Part shown: positions 1 through 11,947 of the stretch, one piece after another
How positions within the stretch are numbered: position 1 is the stretch's first letter
How the letters are laid out: each line of letters begins with the position of its first letter
Assembly: GCA_026874595.1 (NCBI GenBank)
Contig: CM049319.1
Span: forward strand, 3,502,601-3,566,600
DNA: 64,000 bases
Origin: Sipunculus nudus
Lineage: Eukaryota; Annelida; Sipuncula; Golfingiida; Sipunculidae
Direction: 5' to 3'
The notes under the pieces: generated by a model
Database searches by the model: none
What the model saw: only the letters and a program-made list of their open reading frames with translations
What the model was told of the DNA's origin: nothing
Program-made: the position numbers and the translations under genes

Positions 1-513
1 GGTACCTATGTACATTCCAGAAATTATGTCAATATTGTGTAATATGTAGACATAGTGGGCATCACAATAATGTACCTTGTCAAGACTAAAGAGATATTGT
101 GTCATACAGTCACAAATTCATAAATCACTTCATCAGCATAGTTAATCATAACATCATATCTGTCAAATTGAAAGCTTGCAGACTACCATACACTTTAGAT
201 CCTTCAACAAATAGCCTTATCATCATTCTAATACTGCTTATTACTGCTCTCATTGCATTCATATTTGCTCAAATATATCACAATTTTCAACCCCTCCTAA
301 ATAAATAAAAAATAAACCACTATATTTGACTCTATTAATCCATCAGTCAAGTAATTTCATTTATCATTTACTCACATATTACATTACATTCCTTAATAGC
401 CCAACATGTCCATGATATTCATAAGCTTTATCAACTCGATATAGTATCACAGTGGAGAAACATTTATAGTCCAATCACAATCAGCTGAGCGCCGTGACCC
501 ATGGGTCCCTTGT
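1..513 (+). mobile_element. 3' end of a rolling-circle-like non-autonomous element (copy A)
   Basis: The segment ends in TCAGCTGAGC (481-490) followed by the 12-bp palindrome GACCCATGGGTC (496-507) and CCTTGTTTTT. The same sequence lies inverted at 24,318-24,522 plus 26,422-26,727, where it is split by a Helitron-like insertion. A 69-codon open frame at 99-308 is shared by both copies. It has one hydrophobic stretch but resembles no transposase, so it is treated as repeat sequence. The 5' part of this copy lies outside the window. Calling it Helentron/HINE-like rests on the subterminal inverted repeats plus a 3' hairpin, which is inference. Confidence 0.7.
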
Positions 514-1378
514 TTTTATCTGCCACTAACATTAATCCTGAACATCATAACATCCGTCCGTATACACTCAAAGTCATAACCTAGTCGACACAGTACGTGA
601 CTGATCCTACAGTCACTCTGAAGCCAGTTTTCTATGGTTTCTCCTAAGTCCTTAATAACATATTTCCCATAGAAGGCTGGTACTGGGGAGTGTCTCTGTA
701 TACATAAAATGAACAAGGCCATAGGGCTGCCACGTCGTTTACACAAACAGGAAAAACGAAACATCGCCGTTTAAACGCTAGTAATCTATATATTTGGTAG
801 ATAATGTTGAACCCCCCCCCCCCCCAAACAGCTCTTTAATTTACGTTTTCTGGCAAGTGATGATTAACTGAATATGCTATCAGTATCCGTGTCTTCATAT
901 AATATTTGCTAATATTTCGGTATTACAGATTTTTCAAGGATGTAAAGCCGACAGAATATATCAATGCATTTTGTGTAAACGGTCTGTTTTTCTGTAAACG
1001 TTTACAGAAATTAATCCAAATGGTTTCGTTTAAATGTGTAAACATGGCAGCCCTACAAGGCCAGGTACCTAACCTTATCTGGCCCAGACTAGGGCGCGCC
1101 TGTTTCAACTGCTTTATTTTAACTGATATTCCGCAAAACAGAACAAAAATCCATGTTTGACACAAAGAGCAGTACCTTATTTTCCTGATGACACCACAAA
1201 TGTTTTTTCAAGGCACGTCGCAAGTACATTTAATCGGCTTGCATTTTCACAAAATCAAACGAACGACATGATTTCCTTCCAATCCTGAGAGATCACACTT
1301 CCTGTACATGTGTAGCAGAAGGGACTTTAAAAAAATCTGAGAATCTGCTGAGGGCTGGAGGATGACCAGAGAGTTTTT
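514..1378. other. Intergenic; imperfect inverted repeat and poly-C tract
   Basis: No supported gene. A run of 14 C lies at 812-825. About 45 bp around 716-760 (GGGCTGCCA, GTTTACACA, AAACGAAAC) recur in inverted order at about 1,020-1,066, so the stretch can fold back over roughly 350 bp. Overlapping open frames on both strands at 906-1,165 are a by-product of this structure. It could be a degraded MITE or a promoter-proximal palindrome; nothing visible decides between them. Confidence 0.4.
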
Positions 1379-3892
1379 AGCTCAGCTGACTATAAGTCAT
1401 CTGAGCTATAGTCGTGGTCCATTGTCCGTCGTCCGTCCGTCCGTATGTAGATGTGGCACGTTTTGAAACCGTAAGACCTAGGATTCCAAAATTAGGCATA
1501 ATGTTAAATGTCCCCAAGATCTCCTACCAAACCGAAAACTGGGTCTTTGCGACTTCGTTCCTTTGAGAAATTAAGGAAAAACCTCAATTTTTTATTAAAA
1601 ACCTATTTTCACACTTCAGGATAGTCTAATATCAAAACCACTCATCCTTTTTTCCTCATATTTACCATAAATATTCCTCTATATAGTTCCTATGTCCAGG
1701 CCAGAAATTATGTCTGTATTTTATAATTTAAAAAAGTTATGGGCCCAAACATATTGCATTTTGTAAAAAATCAGGAAAGATATTTTATCACTTAACACAA
1801 AGCTTGTTAAAGCTATGGACTTTTTTTCCAGTAATATAACTTTAATTAATCAAAATTAAATTGTATACCCAAAATTAGATCAATATCTTTTAATTATTTT
1901 AAAATATTAACAAAAATAAAAAATTGGTACCTTAAATTTTGCCCAACTTTGACCATGGCACGTTTTTTTCCAGTAAGTACTGTGGATTTAATTTTCACAG
2001 CATGTTTTTGTTAGCATTTTGTCTGTTAACACCAAAAATTTGAAACCAGTTGATCAAAAACTGTAGATTTTATTCAAGTTTTCAAGCACCATGTAACATA
2101 TTGTTTACATCAAGCTAGTGTTATGCAGTTTGCAAGAGCTCAGCTCCCCAGCTTCAGCTCTCAGTTCCTAAAATTTGGCAAACAATTAGATGTCTCCAAA
2201 ATCCCCTACCATGCCAAGAATTTGGTCACTAGGACTTAATACATTCAAGATATTAATGAAAAACTTCATTTTTCCATTAAAAACGCATTGTTACACTTCA
2301 AGACTGCCTAATATCAAAACCACTGATCTGACTTTCTGATCTGATCATATATAATATATATATTTTTCTATACATTCTCTATGCACATGCCAGCAATTAT
2401 GTCAGTATTGCCTAATTGTTTTAAGTTATGGGCCCAAACATAATGCACTTTGTAAAAAATCAAGAAATATATTTACTCCCTTAACAAGAGGATTGCTGAA
2501 GCTAGAGATTCTTTTTCAGGGATGTAACATTATTTCATCAAGATTCCATTGAATACCCAAAATTAGTTCTGAATTTTTCAAATTTTACAAATTATTAGTA
2601 TAAATATAAAATTAGTACCCTAAATTTCGCTCAACTTTGACCATGGCACGTTTGTTTTCTGTGAGCACTATTGATATAATTTTCATATCATACACACATA
2701 AGGATTTCAGCTTTTTAGTTTAGAAAGCTGAAAGAAATTGGCCAAAAATTGTAGCTTTTGTTAATGTTTTTATGAGACCATGTCAGACCTTGGCTCTCTC
2801 CAGCCCCTCTTGAGTCACCTGTATGTTGACCTTGTTGAAATTTCAGCAAATTATGCATGCTTGAGGCGAGGCATTCACTTGGGCAGCCAGGCAGCTTATG
2901 GCCAGCCACAGTTGATCCAGGTGTCCAACCCAACTCATCTAGTAGTTTTAACCAACAAAATAACAATAAACAATAAATTAATAAATTTTTATTGGTTTTT
3001 AATAACAAATTAAAAAAAATAGAAAAGGAATTTGTTAGTTTATAATAACAGGAAATTAACTTGCAGTTACTGATGATATAAGAATCTTGTATCAATGGAT
3101 AGAATGTCACATATTCCAAATAACACCATGCAGTATTTTTCAGTTCAATTTTTATGATAAAAAAGTAAATCATATTAGTCATAACTAATCATTAGGGATC
3201 ATATGAAGGAAATTAATGATAGACAAAGATGCAGTTGATAATATTAATCTAGATTCCTACTGTGTCTAGTGTGTACATTCATGTGAAATTAGTCCAAAAT
3301 GAATTTATTACATTTATTTTTTTTAATATAAATATAATATAAAAAATATAAATATAAATAAAAGCCACAAAACCAGGTGCTTATGATCATTATTTAAATG
3401 TGAGAATTTTGTATACTGGTATTCTGGATTTTCAACATCATTGTTTGGTGAAAACTATATAAATACCAGACATGGTGCGAATACTTTGCAATTGTATTAA
3501 AATACGAATATGAATATGTACTGCATTATAAAATTTCTTGCATAAAGAATGGGAATTCAGGTAAAAATGATAGTATATGAATACCAGTGCAAATACTTTC
3601 AAAATGTATTCATGAATGCATTCATGAACATATTCTTTAATATTATTTTAATAATCATTTCAGTTATATTTCATTTTAAAAAATCATACAATTCTCTTAT
3701 TATTTTTGGGACAATATTTGTAATTTTTTTTTAATAAATAGTTAAACTCTTATATTATATGTTCTGCTTATAAGTTATATGGCCAAGTCAAAATCTGTGT
3801 GACAATAGTTCTCAATTTGTTAATCATTTCTAAATCATATTTTTTTATCATATATAACAGCTGAGGGCCGTGACCCATAGGTCCCTTGTTTT
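1379..3892 (+). mobile_element. Complete non-autonomous element with 680-bp tandem core
   Basis: It starts at GCTCAGCTGA (1,380-1,389), followed by a 'gtccgtccgtc' leader. It ends with CAGCTGAGGGCC, a decayed copy of the GACCCATGGGTC hairpin, and a CCTTGTTTTG tail near 3,892. Inside, a segment beginning near 1,490 is repeated near 2,170 in diverged form (unit about 680 bp; both copies carry the 'atgtccccaagatctcctacca'-like stretch and the 'tttgaccatggcacgtt' stretch). Both units recur inverted at 27.8-29.1 kb. The segment at 2,780-2,960 is more GC-rich and may be captured sequence. No transposase frame is present. Confidence 0.65.
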
Positions 3893-4364
3893 GTTTAGGG
3901 TTTAAACTTGGAATAGAGAAAAACTAGAGCATGGCCAGCTTGACTCCAGCAGAAAGTTTAGTGTCTTGCACGTGATTAGACACAAACAAAGGCACAGTCG
4001 ACAAAATGATACGTCTTAGTTCATGAGGTCATCTGGTATTCTCCAAAAATACTCTCCAGTCCTTTTTACTAATGATCTTTATGGATCCGTTTATAAGGCA
4101 TCACTATTTTATTTTCTGATAACAGCACATACCCTATACTGTGCTGAAGACAATGCAGAGGAGATTAAGATTATTTTGGAATATAAAACTAGGATCTCCA
4201 TGCCATCCTCAAAGCAACAAATCCATCTTGAAGATTATATAGTCTATAAAATATATTGGTGATTATAGCCTTCATATATGATTATAAGAATTGAATTGTT
4301 AAAAAAACCCTCATGGATTTGGAGTGGAAAAATATTTTTTATGCCCATGGTGTACCTCGACTCA

Positions 4365-4805
4365 GTTTACAACAGAGTCACAGGCCGCTGCCTTCATTTA
4401 TCTAGCGGACAGGAACTCATGCATCTGTTAGATGATGCACCTATTTTGAGTACATCTGATCTTGAGTGTGGTGAGCCAGGGTGATTGTTTCAGCCAGCAG
4501 TGTACAGTGCACTTGTTGCATCATCACTGCTGTGAGTGTACTTGTAGCTGGCAACACATGACCACTGGCTACACTAGTTGTTACCAGGGTAACACACTGG
4601 ATTGTTTCAGCTTGTTACCAGGGTTACACATCGGATTGTTTCAGCCAGCCAGGTGCATGTATCACATTTCAGCTGGGTGGGCCAGTGAGTTAGCAGTGAT
4701 GATGTAACACGTGCACTGCACATTGCTGGCTAAAACTTCCCCCCCCCCCAGGCTCACCTTCCGCTAGATAAATAAAACAGCGGCCTGTGATTCTGTGTTT
4801 ACAAC
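4365..4805. repeat. Foldback element with ~38-bp inverted arms
   Basis: The left arm (4,372-4,409) and right arm (4,760-4,796) are inverted copies of each other with few mismatches; both contain CACAGGCCGCTG and TTATCTAGCGGA. Between them, a motif around TTACCAGGGT(A/T)ACACA plus GGATTGTTTCAGC is repeated at about 4,577-4,650. The structure resembles a MITE. No flanking target duplication was identified. Confidence 0.55.
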
Positions 4806-5399
4806 AGAGCCACAACTGGGTCTATGTTGTACTCTGCCTTACATCAGGTGTAACAGAATTTTGGTGATATATAATAATGTAAATATATGTAATTCTTGTG
4901 TTACTTGATTGAGTGTACATTTTAACCAGTTATATATCATGCTTCAGCCTGTAAAGCTAAACTAAGTTACTGTATTTGATACAATTAACTTAGACTTCTG
5001 TTTAGTTTTGAGTCTTAATGTCCAGATTATAAAACTTCAGAGAATTTATAAACCATTCAATTCAGTTAGTACTGTCAGCTGGACAGGACTATCTGAAGGT
5101 TACACACTAAGAGACCTGAAGGTCACAGCCTGTCCTTGATGAACGTGACTGTAGCCTGAGATGATAATTTTCACATTGATGAGAACTGTCAGTGAAGATG
5201 ACAAACACCCGGGTCAGGGTCACAGATGTGACAGCACTTTCAGGTAATTTGATTACTATTGGAGGACTGATCTTAACCCAAGTGGCCACACCAGGCAAAC
5301 AGGTGTTTAGGGTCCACACAAACTGCAACATGGCTGACACAGGCACATGTGGGATATAACTCTTCCAACCCCCCCCCCCCCCCCGTGCATCTTATTCTT

Positions 5400-6200
5400 T
5401 TCAGCTGTGGTGCAGCGTAGTCCATCCACTGTCGTCATATGTCTGTACGTCTGTACATTAACATATCTCAAAATAGGCAAACTAATGGCCACAAAACAAA
5501 CTCTCAAAAAATGGCAGGAGCCAGCATTACCAAATTTTATGCAAAAAATCGGTCATCTAAAAAACTGTTGGATTTTGCTTATTATTTACTATCTGCATCT
5601 ACACAGATTTTATCAGGGAAAGCTAAAAAAAACCTTTAAAATCTTCTTCTCCAAAACTGTCCAGCCAAATTGTACAATATTGCACAGAAATATTTCCTGA
5701 ATTAGTCTCTCTCAAGTTTGTTTGAATGATTATAGATCGGTGATTTTTCTCAGAGTAACAGGAAGCTGTCATTACCACATTTTATGCAAATCATGTTACA
5801 TTTTATGGGAAAGCTTGATAACCTATAAAATCTTCTTCTCTCAAATCAAACAGCCAAATTGTTCAATATTTAATAGAAATTATTCCAGAGACAAGCTCTC
5901 TCAGGTTTGTTCAAATGGTTTGGGTTCAATGAATTATGGCTGCATTATTACATGCATTTGAAATTTGTCATTTGGGCAAGTTAGCATACTAAAATAACAG
6001 TTTCAGAAATACAGGACCTAGCATTCACCAAGTTTTGTGCACATGTTGGTCACATGACTCATATTTGAAATTTCAGTTTTTGTGGAGCCACCTTCTGTAG
6101 AGTCATAGAAAGCTGAAGTTTGTTTTGTGGCCATTAGTTCGCCTATTTCAAACTGAGGGCTACAATTGCTTCTTCTGCAAAACTGTTGCTTCAAATTCTG
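5400..6200. repeat. Diverged tandem repeat (~240-bp unit) with inverted terminus
   Basis: Two diverged units (about 5,510-5,710 and 5,760-5,930) share the blocks 'atcttcttctc', 'cagccaaattgt' and 'agaaat.attcc'. The block around AATGGCCACAAAACAAACT (about 5,473-5,502) recurs inverted at about 6,112-6,147. No coding region was recognised. The tandem-core architecture resembles the other repeat elements in this window. Confidence 0.5.
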
Positions 6201-6739
6201 TAACATTGCACAATGATTCTTAAATGGCTTTTTTCCAATTTCACTTAAATGATTTTTTTGCAGAATTATTGGAACTTTAACAATAAAAAGACTACATCTT
6301 TTTTATTTTAAACATTTTTATAAAAAAAAAAACCTATGGATATGGTAGCTTGAAAAGAAGCATTGAAGCCAAAATCTTTCAGTTTGTAAATAGATTTACC
6401 AACAGCCCAAGATTGTGTCTGTATCTAATAAAAGCTTTTCAGACTGCCAACTATTTAAGATTTGGCAACAGGCCAAAGGTCAGTCTGGATCTATTTATAG
6501 CTTTGGCAGACTGCTAACTGTATCAGGTTAGGCAACAGGTTAAGAGTTTACTCAGTTCAGCCAGGTATAGGTGAAGAGTTCACTCAGTGCAGTAGCTGCA
6601 GTTGGCAATTTGTTCCAGTTCACTTGGGGCAAAGTGCCTTCCTCACTTGAGCTTGGGCAGCCTAATGCACCTGACTCAAGAGAGGTTTGATGTATTGACC
6701 TGAAATTTTGATCTTTTCATTCATGTTTAATGGCTTTCC

Positions 6740-7025
6740 CTCACACAAGACATGTTGCGCCACCTACAATAATTTTTGCACAGTATATGTCCCTGCTTAT
6801 TTCTCAGGAATTATTTTTAATATCAGCCTGAAATTATGCATGTTGATAAATCTCAGATAGTTTTGTTGTATACATGACTTGTGGTGCCACCTACAATTGT
6901 TTCATGCATCTGTACACATAGCCAAGAGTGTTTGGAAGTATCTGCTGAAATTTAGCATGTCCATACATCATTGATTGCTTTCTTATACACAAGACTGATG
7001 GCGCCACCTACTAGCATTTTGTGTT
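6740..7025. repeat. Three-copy ~123-bp tandem repeat with GGCGCCACC-like box
   Basis: Three diverged units each end in a motif of the form 'acac-aagac-tg-tgGCGCCACCTAC', at about 6,746, 6,870 and 6,990. A similar box marks the units of the tandem arrays at 52.5-53.9 kb and 59.4-60.1 kb, so this is probably another tandem core of the same broad class. It lies 470 bp upstream of the first coding exon of the zinc-finger gene. Confidence 0.5.
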
Positions 7026-7493
7026 GTGTGCACCCATGCCAGTATTTCAGCAGTAACATTTGTGTAATTGGTGCTTGGACTTGGGTTCAAAAGTTTTATT
7101 GTACATATACATGTCACACATGTACTTGAAAAGTAACAGTCCTGCCTGGAAGCATTATACCAGATGTATATCCCATTGCACAGGTTCACATTATGCCTGT
7201 AGGCCTTGTTACATGTTTACATTTACAAAACATTTAAATTTGTCAGGCCAAGTTGAAGAACTGTCAATTTTGAACGAAGAACTGTCAATTTTGAAAGAAT
7301 GCTATCAGCTATATACACTACCATAGGACATATATGACATATATCCAAGATCTTGAGTTTCAAATAAGAGTCCTTAAGAGAATTTATTTATAATTTCATA
7401 GTCATTTTACGTGATATTTGTTTCTTCTTGTGTTGAAATGACTTGGGTCTTCTCTATCATGTTAATAATAATGTTCCACTTTGGCTTTTACAG

Positions 7494-10400
7494 ATAGTTA
7501 CTGCTAGTGAATGAGACAAAATGTTGAATGAGGTTCCACTCAGCTGCTTGCAGCAGGGCATTCTGGGAGCTTTGGACACGTTGCAGAGCCAAGGTCAACT
7601 CTGTGACCTTACCCTAATATCAAAGGACAACATTCCATTCTCCATTCATGCGTCGATTGCAGCCGCATCCAGCAAAGTTTTCCATACCTACTTTGTTACT
7701 GGACAGATACTGGCAGGCCCCCTGGTGACCATTTGTGAAAATAACAATATAGTCCTTTCTGATGTCAGCTCGGATATATTGAGTATGGCTGTGGACTTCA
7801 TGTATGGTAAGCTGCCAGAAACATACAAAAACTTTATTCAAATGGAAGATTTCGCAAATACTTACAAGCTATATCACTATGAAAAAGTCAGGGCAAAATT
7901 TCAGGAGGCTGAACTTTCTACTTACACCAGTGAGCAAGCTGCCATTGACAATCTTATCGAACTTGTGAGTTCTAGAACTAAGAAAACTATCGACCAAAAT
8001 ATTCAAACGATAGAAAATAGTGATGACAATGTAACATTGTTACTAAATCAGGATACATTAGTATACCATGAAACTCCACACCCAGAAATGGTGGCCAGTT
8101 TTTCATCTCCGGAGCCTGAGTCACCAAATGCAAAATCAGTAGAAGCATGTAATGTACAAAATAATGAAGCCAGGGTTCAACAAGACCATGTATCTGGTGT
8201 CAAGAGAAAAAGCAAATCCTCAGAGGGGAAAAAATCACATAAAACATCAAAAGTTACTGGGAAACTCAGCAATTTGAAAGGAAAAGTGAAAACTGCAGGT
8301 AAAAGTTCAAAAAAGAGAAACAGGACATCACAGACAAGTGACATTAACATGAACATATGTGATGATGAATGCGCTGATATGGTACAAGAGTTCAGCACAG
8401 GAAATATAGATGCTGCCGGGTCAGAAGATGTGACTGCTTTTCTGGTTAGCTTATGTCCTGACAAAAATGGACAGCTTGAGGACACCGAAAACAAAAGTTT
8501 TGAGATACAAGAAAAGAAAATTTCTAAGACTAAAAGGATTAATCATGCATGTGAAGTGACGGGATGCGAATACAGCAATTACCGTAAAGACATGGTAGAG
8601 TCACACATGTACTTGCGGCATGGGATGGGTGAGCCCACACACAGCTGTGACCTTTGTGGACAAAAATATTTCTCTCAGATGTAAGTACATTTAAACTTAA
8701 AATATTTTATATAAAAATGTGAAATACAGGCTGCTTTATTCTTGCAAATTTGACAAGAATTCAGGAAAATCAATCTGGTTTGTATTTAAACTTGGCTTGT
8801 AATCATATTATTCATATAGCACTTTGTTAATGGCAGTTTAAAATGCTACAGATACCATTCATAATTTTGTTACTCATGAATGTATATTTCATCTTACTTC
8901 AGGGTAACTATGTTTCACTAAATGACTGTTAGATGGCACTGATGGACAGTTGAGGAACTACTTCATATAGACATGAATATCATTTTATAGATCTTTATCA
9001 CAGGCAATTGACACAGTTGGGGGGGGGGGTATATGTAATAAGCACTGGCACACACCTTCCCCACCAGTATTTTAAGCATATCTTATCTTTTATCAAACTG
9101 GTTTTCCTTATCCACACATTTTTTAGCATCCCACCTCCAATTGTACTCATTGAAAGAGATGGTACAATACAAACTTGTACCAGTGGAAGTGGGATGTTAC
9201 ATAATGATTGGAAACTTATATTAAAGCAATTTTGAATCTTATAATGGTATATTTTCCATAAATAGGCACTCAAATTAAGGAAATTTGGTTTGATTAAAGA
9301 TAACGGAGGGTTCTATCAGTGCTTATTATATCAAACTGCACACCCCTCAGTTGTGTCTTTATTAATCTGACACAGCATGGACATCATTACACATATCATT
9401 AAATTACACAGGCAGCTGAGAGTTCACCAACAGAGAAAGCACAGCACTCCTCCATCCAGTATGACTGAATACGGCAACAGTCAGAACATCCCCTGTCCAG
9501 ACTGTGGCGCCACCTTCACTACACCAAACTACCTGGAAAGTCATAAGCTGAAAGTGCACGGCAGAGGCAAGCTTTATGCATGTGATGATTGTGAATTTAA
9601 ATCCCCACGCAAGAAAGACCTTCAAGGTATGTCATTATTACCAAATTTAAAACTAAATTTCTTTGACTTTATAGCCACATATAAGTCCATTACCTCAGTT
9701 TGTTTTCTGTCATGTCTCCCATTGTGTTGCACAACTTGGTTATCTAACTAGAAGTGACTATTACAGTAGTTATCAGTCACAAAACTGTTCTGTTCAAAGT
9801 GTAATAAATATGTTCAAATAACTTACTCTATAATTAATTATTCATGAAATAACGATAAAATTTCATTAAAAAAATTAGTTTTCTGATGATAGATTACCAA
9901 TAAATTCCCTAATATGCATATGAATACAATAATTATTTGATGTTGAATGTAAACATTGAATGTTTTTGACTTGAGAGTAGTCAACAGATGTTGCAAAAAT
10001 TATCTTTATTATCTTAATTTTAAAGCTATTTAATATTATAACAGGTCATTTGCTTGCAAAACATGGAAAGGCTCCACCAGGGGTTCAGTACTACCAGTGT
10101 CCATACTGTAGTTACCGTACAGTATGGAAAAAGCGAATGGAAGAACATGAGGTCAGGCATACAGGTACTGTATGGTAATTTAAACTAAAAATCTGAAAAT
10201 ATATTAGTTACATTTTCTTCTGAGTTAACAAGGGTGTACTGAAAACATTTTAACTCAATACTATTCAGATTAACTTTTGTTGTTTAGGGCTACTGATGAT
10301 TGTTAATTATTTATCAATTAACAGACCAAGTTTTGTGGTTTTGATAATTTTACAGTTGAGTATCCACAGAAAAATGTTAATGTACAAAATCAATATTAGA

Positions 10401-11947
10401 TGGATCTTTTTATGATGAAATTTATCTAAAAACACTGTAATTAATATTTTCTTATGATTAATGTGTCCATTTTCTTTGATGACAGGTGTCCTTATGATTG
10501 AGAGGGTTCTGTTTATGATTGAGATGTGTCTGTTTATGATTGGCTAGTGTCTGTTGATGATTGACAGGTGAGGAGAAGTTCCTCTGTATGCTGTGTGGTA
10601 AATGTTACACAACACGTCGAGGACTAAACACTCATCTCCAGTACCACAGCAGTGAGCGTCCGTACGGATGTCCATTCTGCTCTGCTACTTTCAAAACCAG
10701 CAACCGTCTCAGGGACCATAAGAAATTAGTACACCTTGAAAAGGTAAAGACAGTTGTTTTATGGTAATGGTTGGAGTACAGATTTTTTTTCTAAACAATC
10801 AAAGGGGAGTGGGGCAGGCCCAGTGAAAATACTGAAACTGCAAATGGTTCAAGAAATGTTCAGGACTAGTTTCTTCATATGTTGCAGTACTGGCTTCTAA
10901 ACAAAACACCAGTAGAGGTCACCACCTATGTTCACCAACTATTTTGAACCAGAGTGATAGTTTCCACTACACTATGTATTTTTTCCAGTGTCATAGACTG
11001 ATCCAATTCTCATGTAATCCTGCTGTTGTCACTTGTTGTCCCCCCACTTTCTTGGAATGAGGGACTTTGATTTGGGTTTGTCTGTCCATCAGGTTTTCTT
11101 TTCCGTGCAATCACTTTCCAAAATGTTATCTGATTTCATTAAAATTAGGGTCAGTGATTGCTTTCATGCATACCTTGGATGGGATTGGTTTTAGTGTGTC
11201 TGTCTGATAAGATAATAATACAATAGCATCTTTCATTATTGATATGATGAATCAGCACATTTAGTGTTACTTATCACCAACAGGTTAAAACTAATTGCAT
11301 TTATATACCACAGACTTAATAATCATCCCTGACTTGAAGGCGGAAGCATGGGACATAAATTCCTAGAATTTGATTGTTAGTTTATTAACTGAAAACTTCA
11401 CAACATTACATCAAAATGTAACCTAAAAATAACAGTACTTTTCTGTATATTCCAGGGTGTTAAACCTTTCAAATGTGGTTACTGTGACCACTGTGCCTCA
11501 CAAAGAGGAAACTGTAAGCAGCACATCAAGAAATACCATCCTGGTCTTCCTGTCATTGTTATCGACACCCTGGCTGGGCCAAAAAGAGGCCAGAAAGATT
11601 ATTTGTATGCAGGACTGAAAGGGGAAAACATCAAAGAGAGCAACGATGCGCAAGCAGCACCATTTGCATCTGTGGGAAATGCCCCCACAGGACTCAGTCT
11701 GAGCACACCAGCTGATAATATAACCCACAATGCACTGGGAGGAGATGATGACATCATCAGTGGTCATGTGACACCTGAAGGTCATGTGACCAGTATGGAT
11801 CATGTGATAGAGTTGACCCATGCTAGTATGATGCAGGGTGGGAGCAGCCATGTTGACTTGATGTCTGTCCAGCCAAGCCACATCATGAGCAGTCAGCAGT
11901 CATTGAGCGCTGCTATTGAAGATTACATTAACATTCCTGGTCACTGA
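7494..11947 (+). CDS. BTB/POZ domain C2H2 zinc-finger protein (8 fingers), 5 coding exons
   Basis: Exons by splice signals and frame: 7,494-8,680 (ATG at 7,521), 9,412-9,626, 10,045-10,164, 10,568-10,743 and 11,456-11,947 (TGA). All junctions are GT-AG, and the joined CDS is 2,163 nt (720 residues). Residues ~10-125 form a BTB/POZ domain (CDLTLI at 28-33). A lysine-rich nuclear-localisation-like stretch covers 228-266. Eight C2H2 fingers follow, starting at C344, C376, C415, C444, C477, C505, C533 and C564. Fingers 2 and 4 are each completed across a splice junction, which confirms the exon model. The tail (586-720) is low-complexity, with a repeated GHVT motif. BTB-ZF proteins are nuclear, DNA-binding transcriptional regulators that dimerise through BTB and usually recruit corepressors. 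The exact orthologue and target sites cannot be named. Confidence 0.93.
7511..7531 (+). promoter_or_regulatory. uORF overlapping the BTB-ZF start codon
   Basis: An ATG at 7,511 opens a six-codon frame that ends in TGA at 7,529-7,531, overlapping the main ATG at 7,521 in another frame. The uORF start has a weak context (T at -3), while the main start has A at -3. Ribosomes could therefore reach the main start by leaky scanning, with the uORF damping translation. This is inference from sequence context only. Confidence 0.45.
9010..9357. mobile_element. MITE-like element in intron 1 of the BTB-ZF gene
   Basis: The left end reads GACACAGTTGGGG and the right end, inverted, GACACAACTGAGGGG. The inverted similarity continues inward for about 45 bp to 'ataataagcactg' on each side. 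Length is about 350 bp with no coding capacity. The left arm contains a G11-type homopolymer (from about 9,019). A target duplication was not resolved. Confidence 0.6.

Larger units (their letters stand above)
3893..7493. other. Intergenic/5' flank of the zinc-finger gene, repeat-rich
   Basis: No gene could be supported. The stretch holds a foldback (4,365-4,805), a degenerate tandem repeat with an inverted end (5,400-6,200), a 123-bp tandem repeat (6,740-7,020), and C-runs at about 4,739 and 5,371. The first, untranslated exon(s) and promoter of the BTB zinc-finger gene should lie here or further left, because the coding exon at 7,494 is preceded by a splice acceptor. I could not place them. 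Confidence 0.5.

Noticed and set aside
99-308. 69-codon open frame with a hydrophobic segment, repeated nearly intact at 26,344-26,628 (minus)
   Set aside because: Both copies lie in the same interspersed repeat and match no known protein; preservation reflects shared repeat ancestry, not a demonstrated gene.
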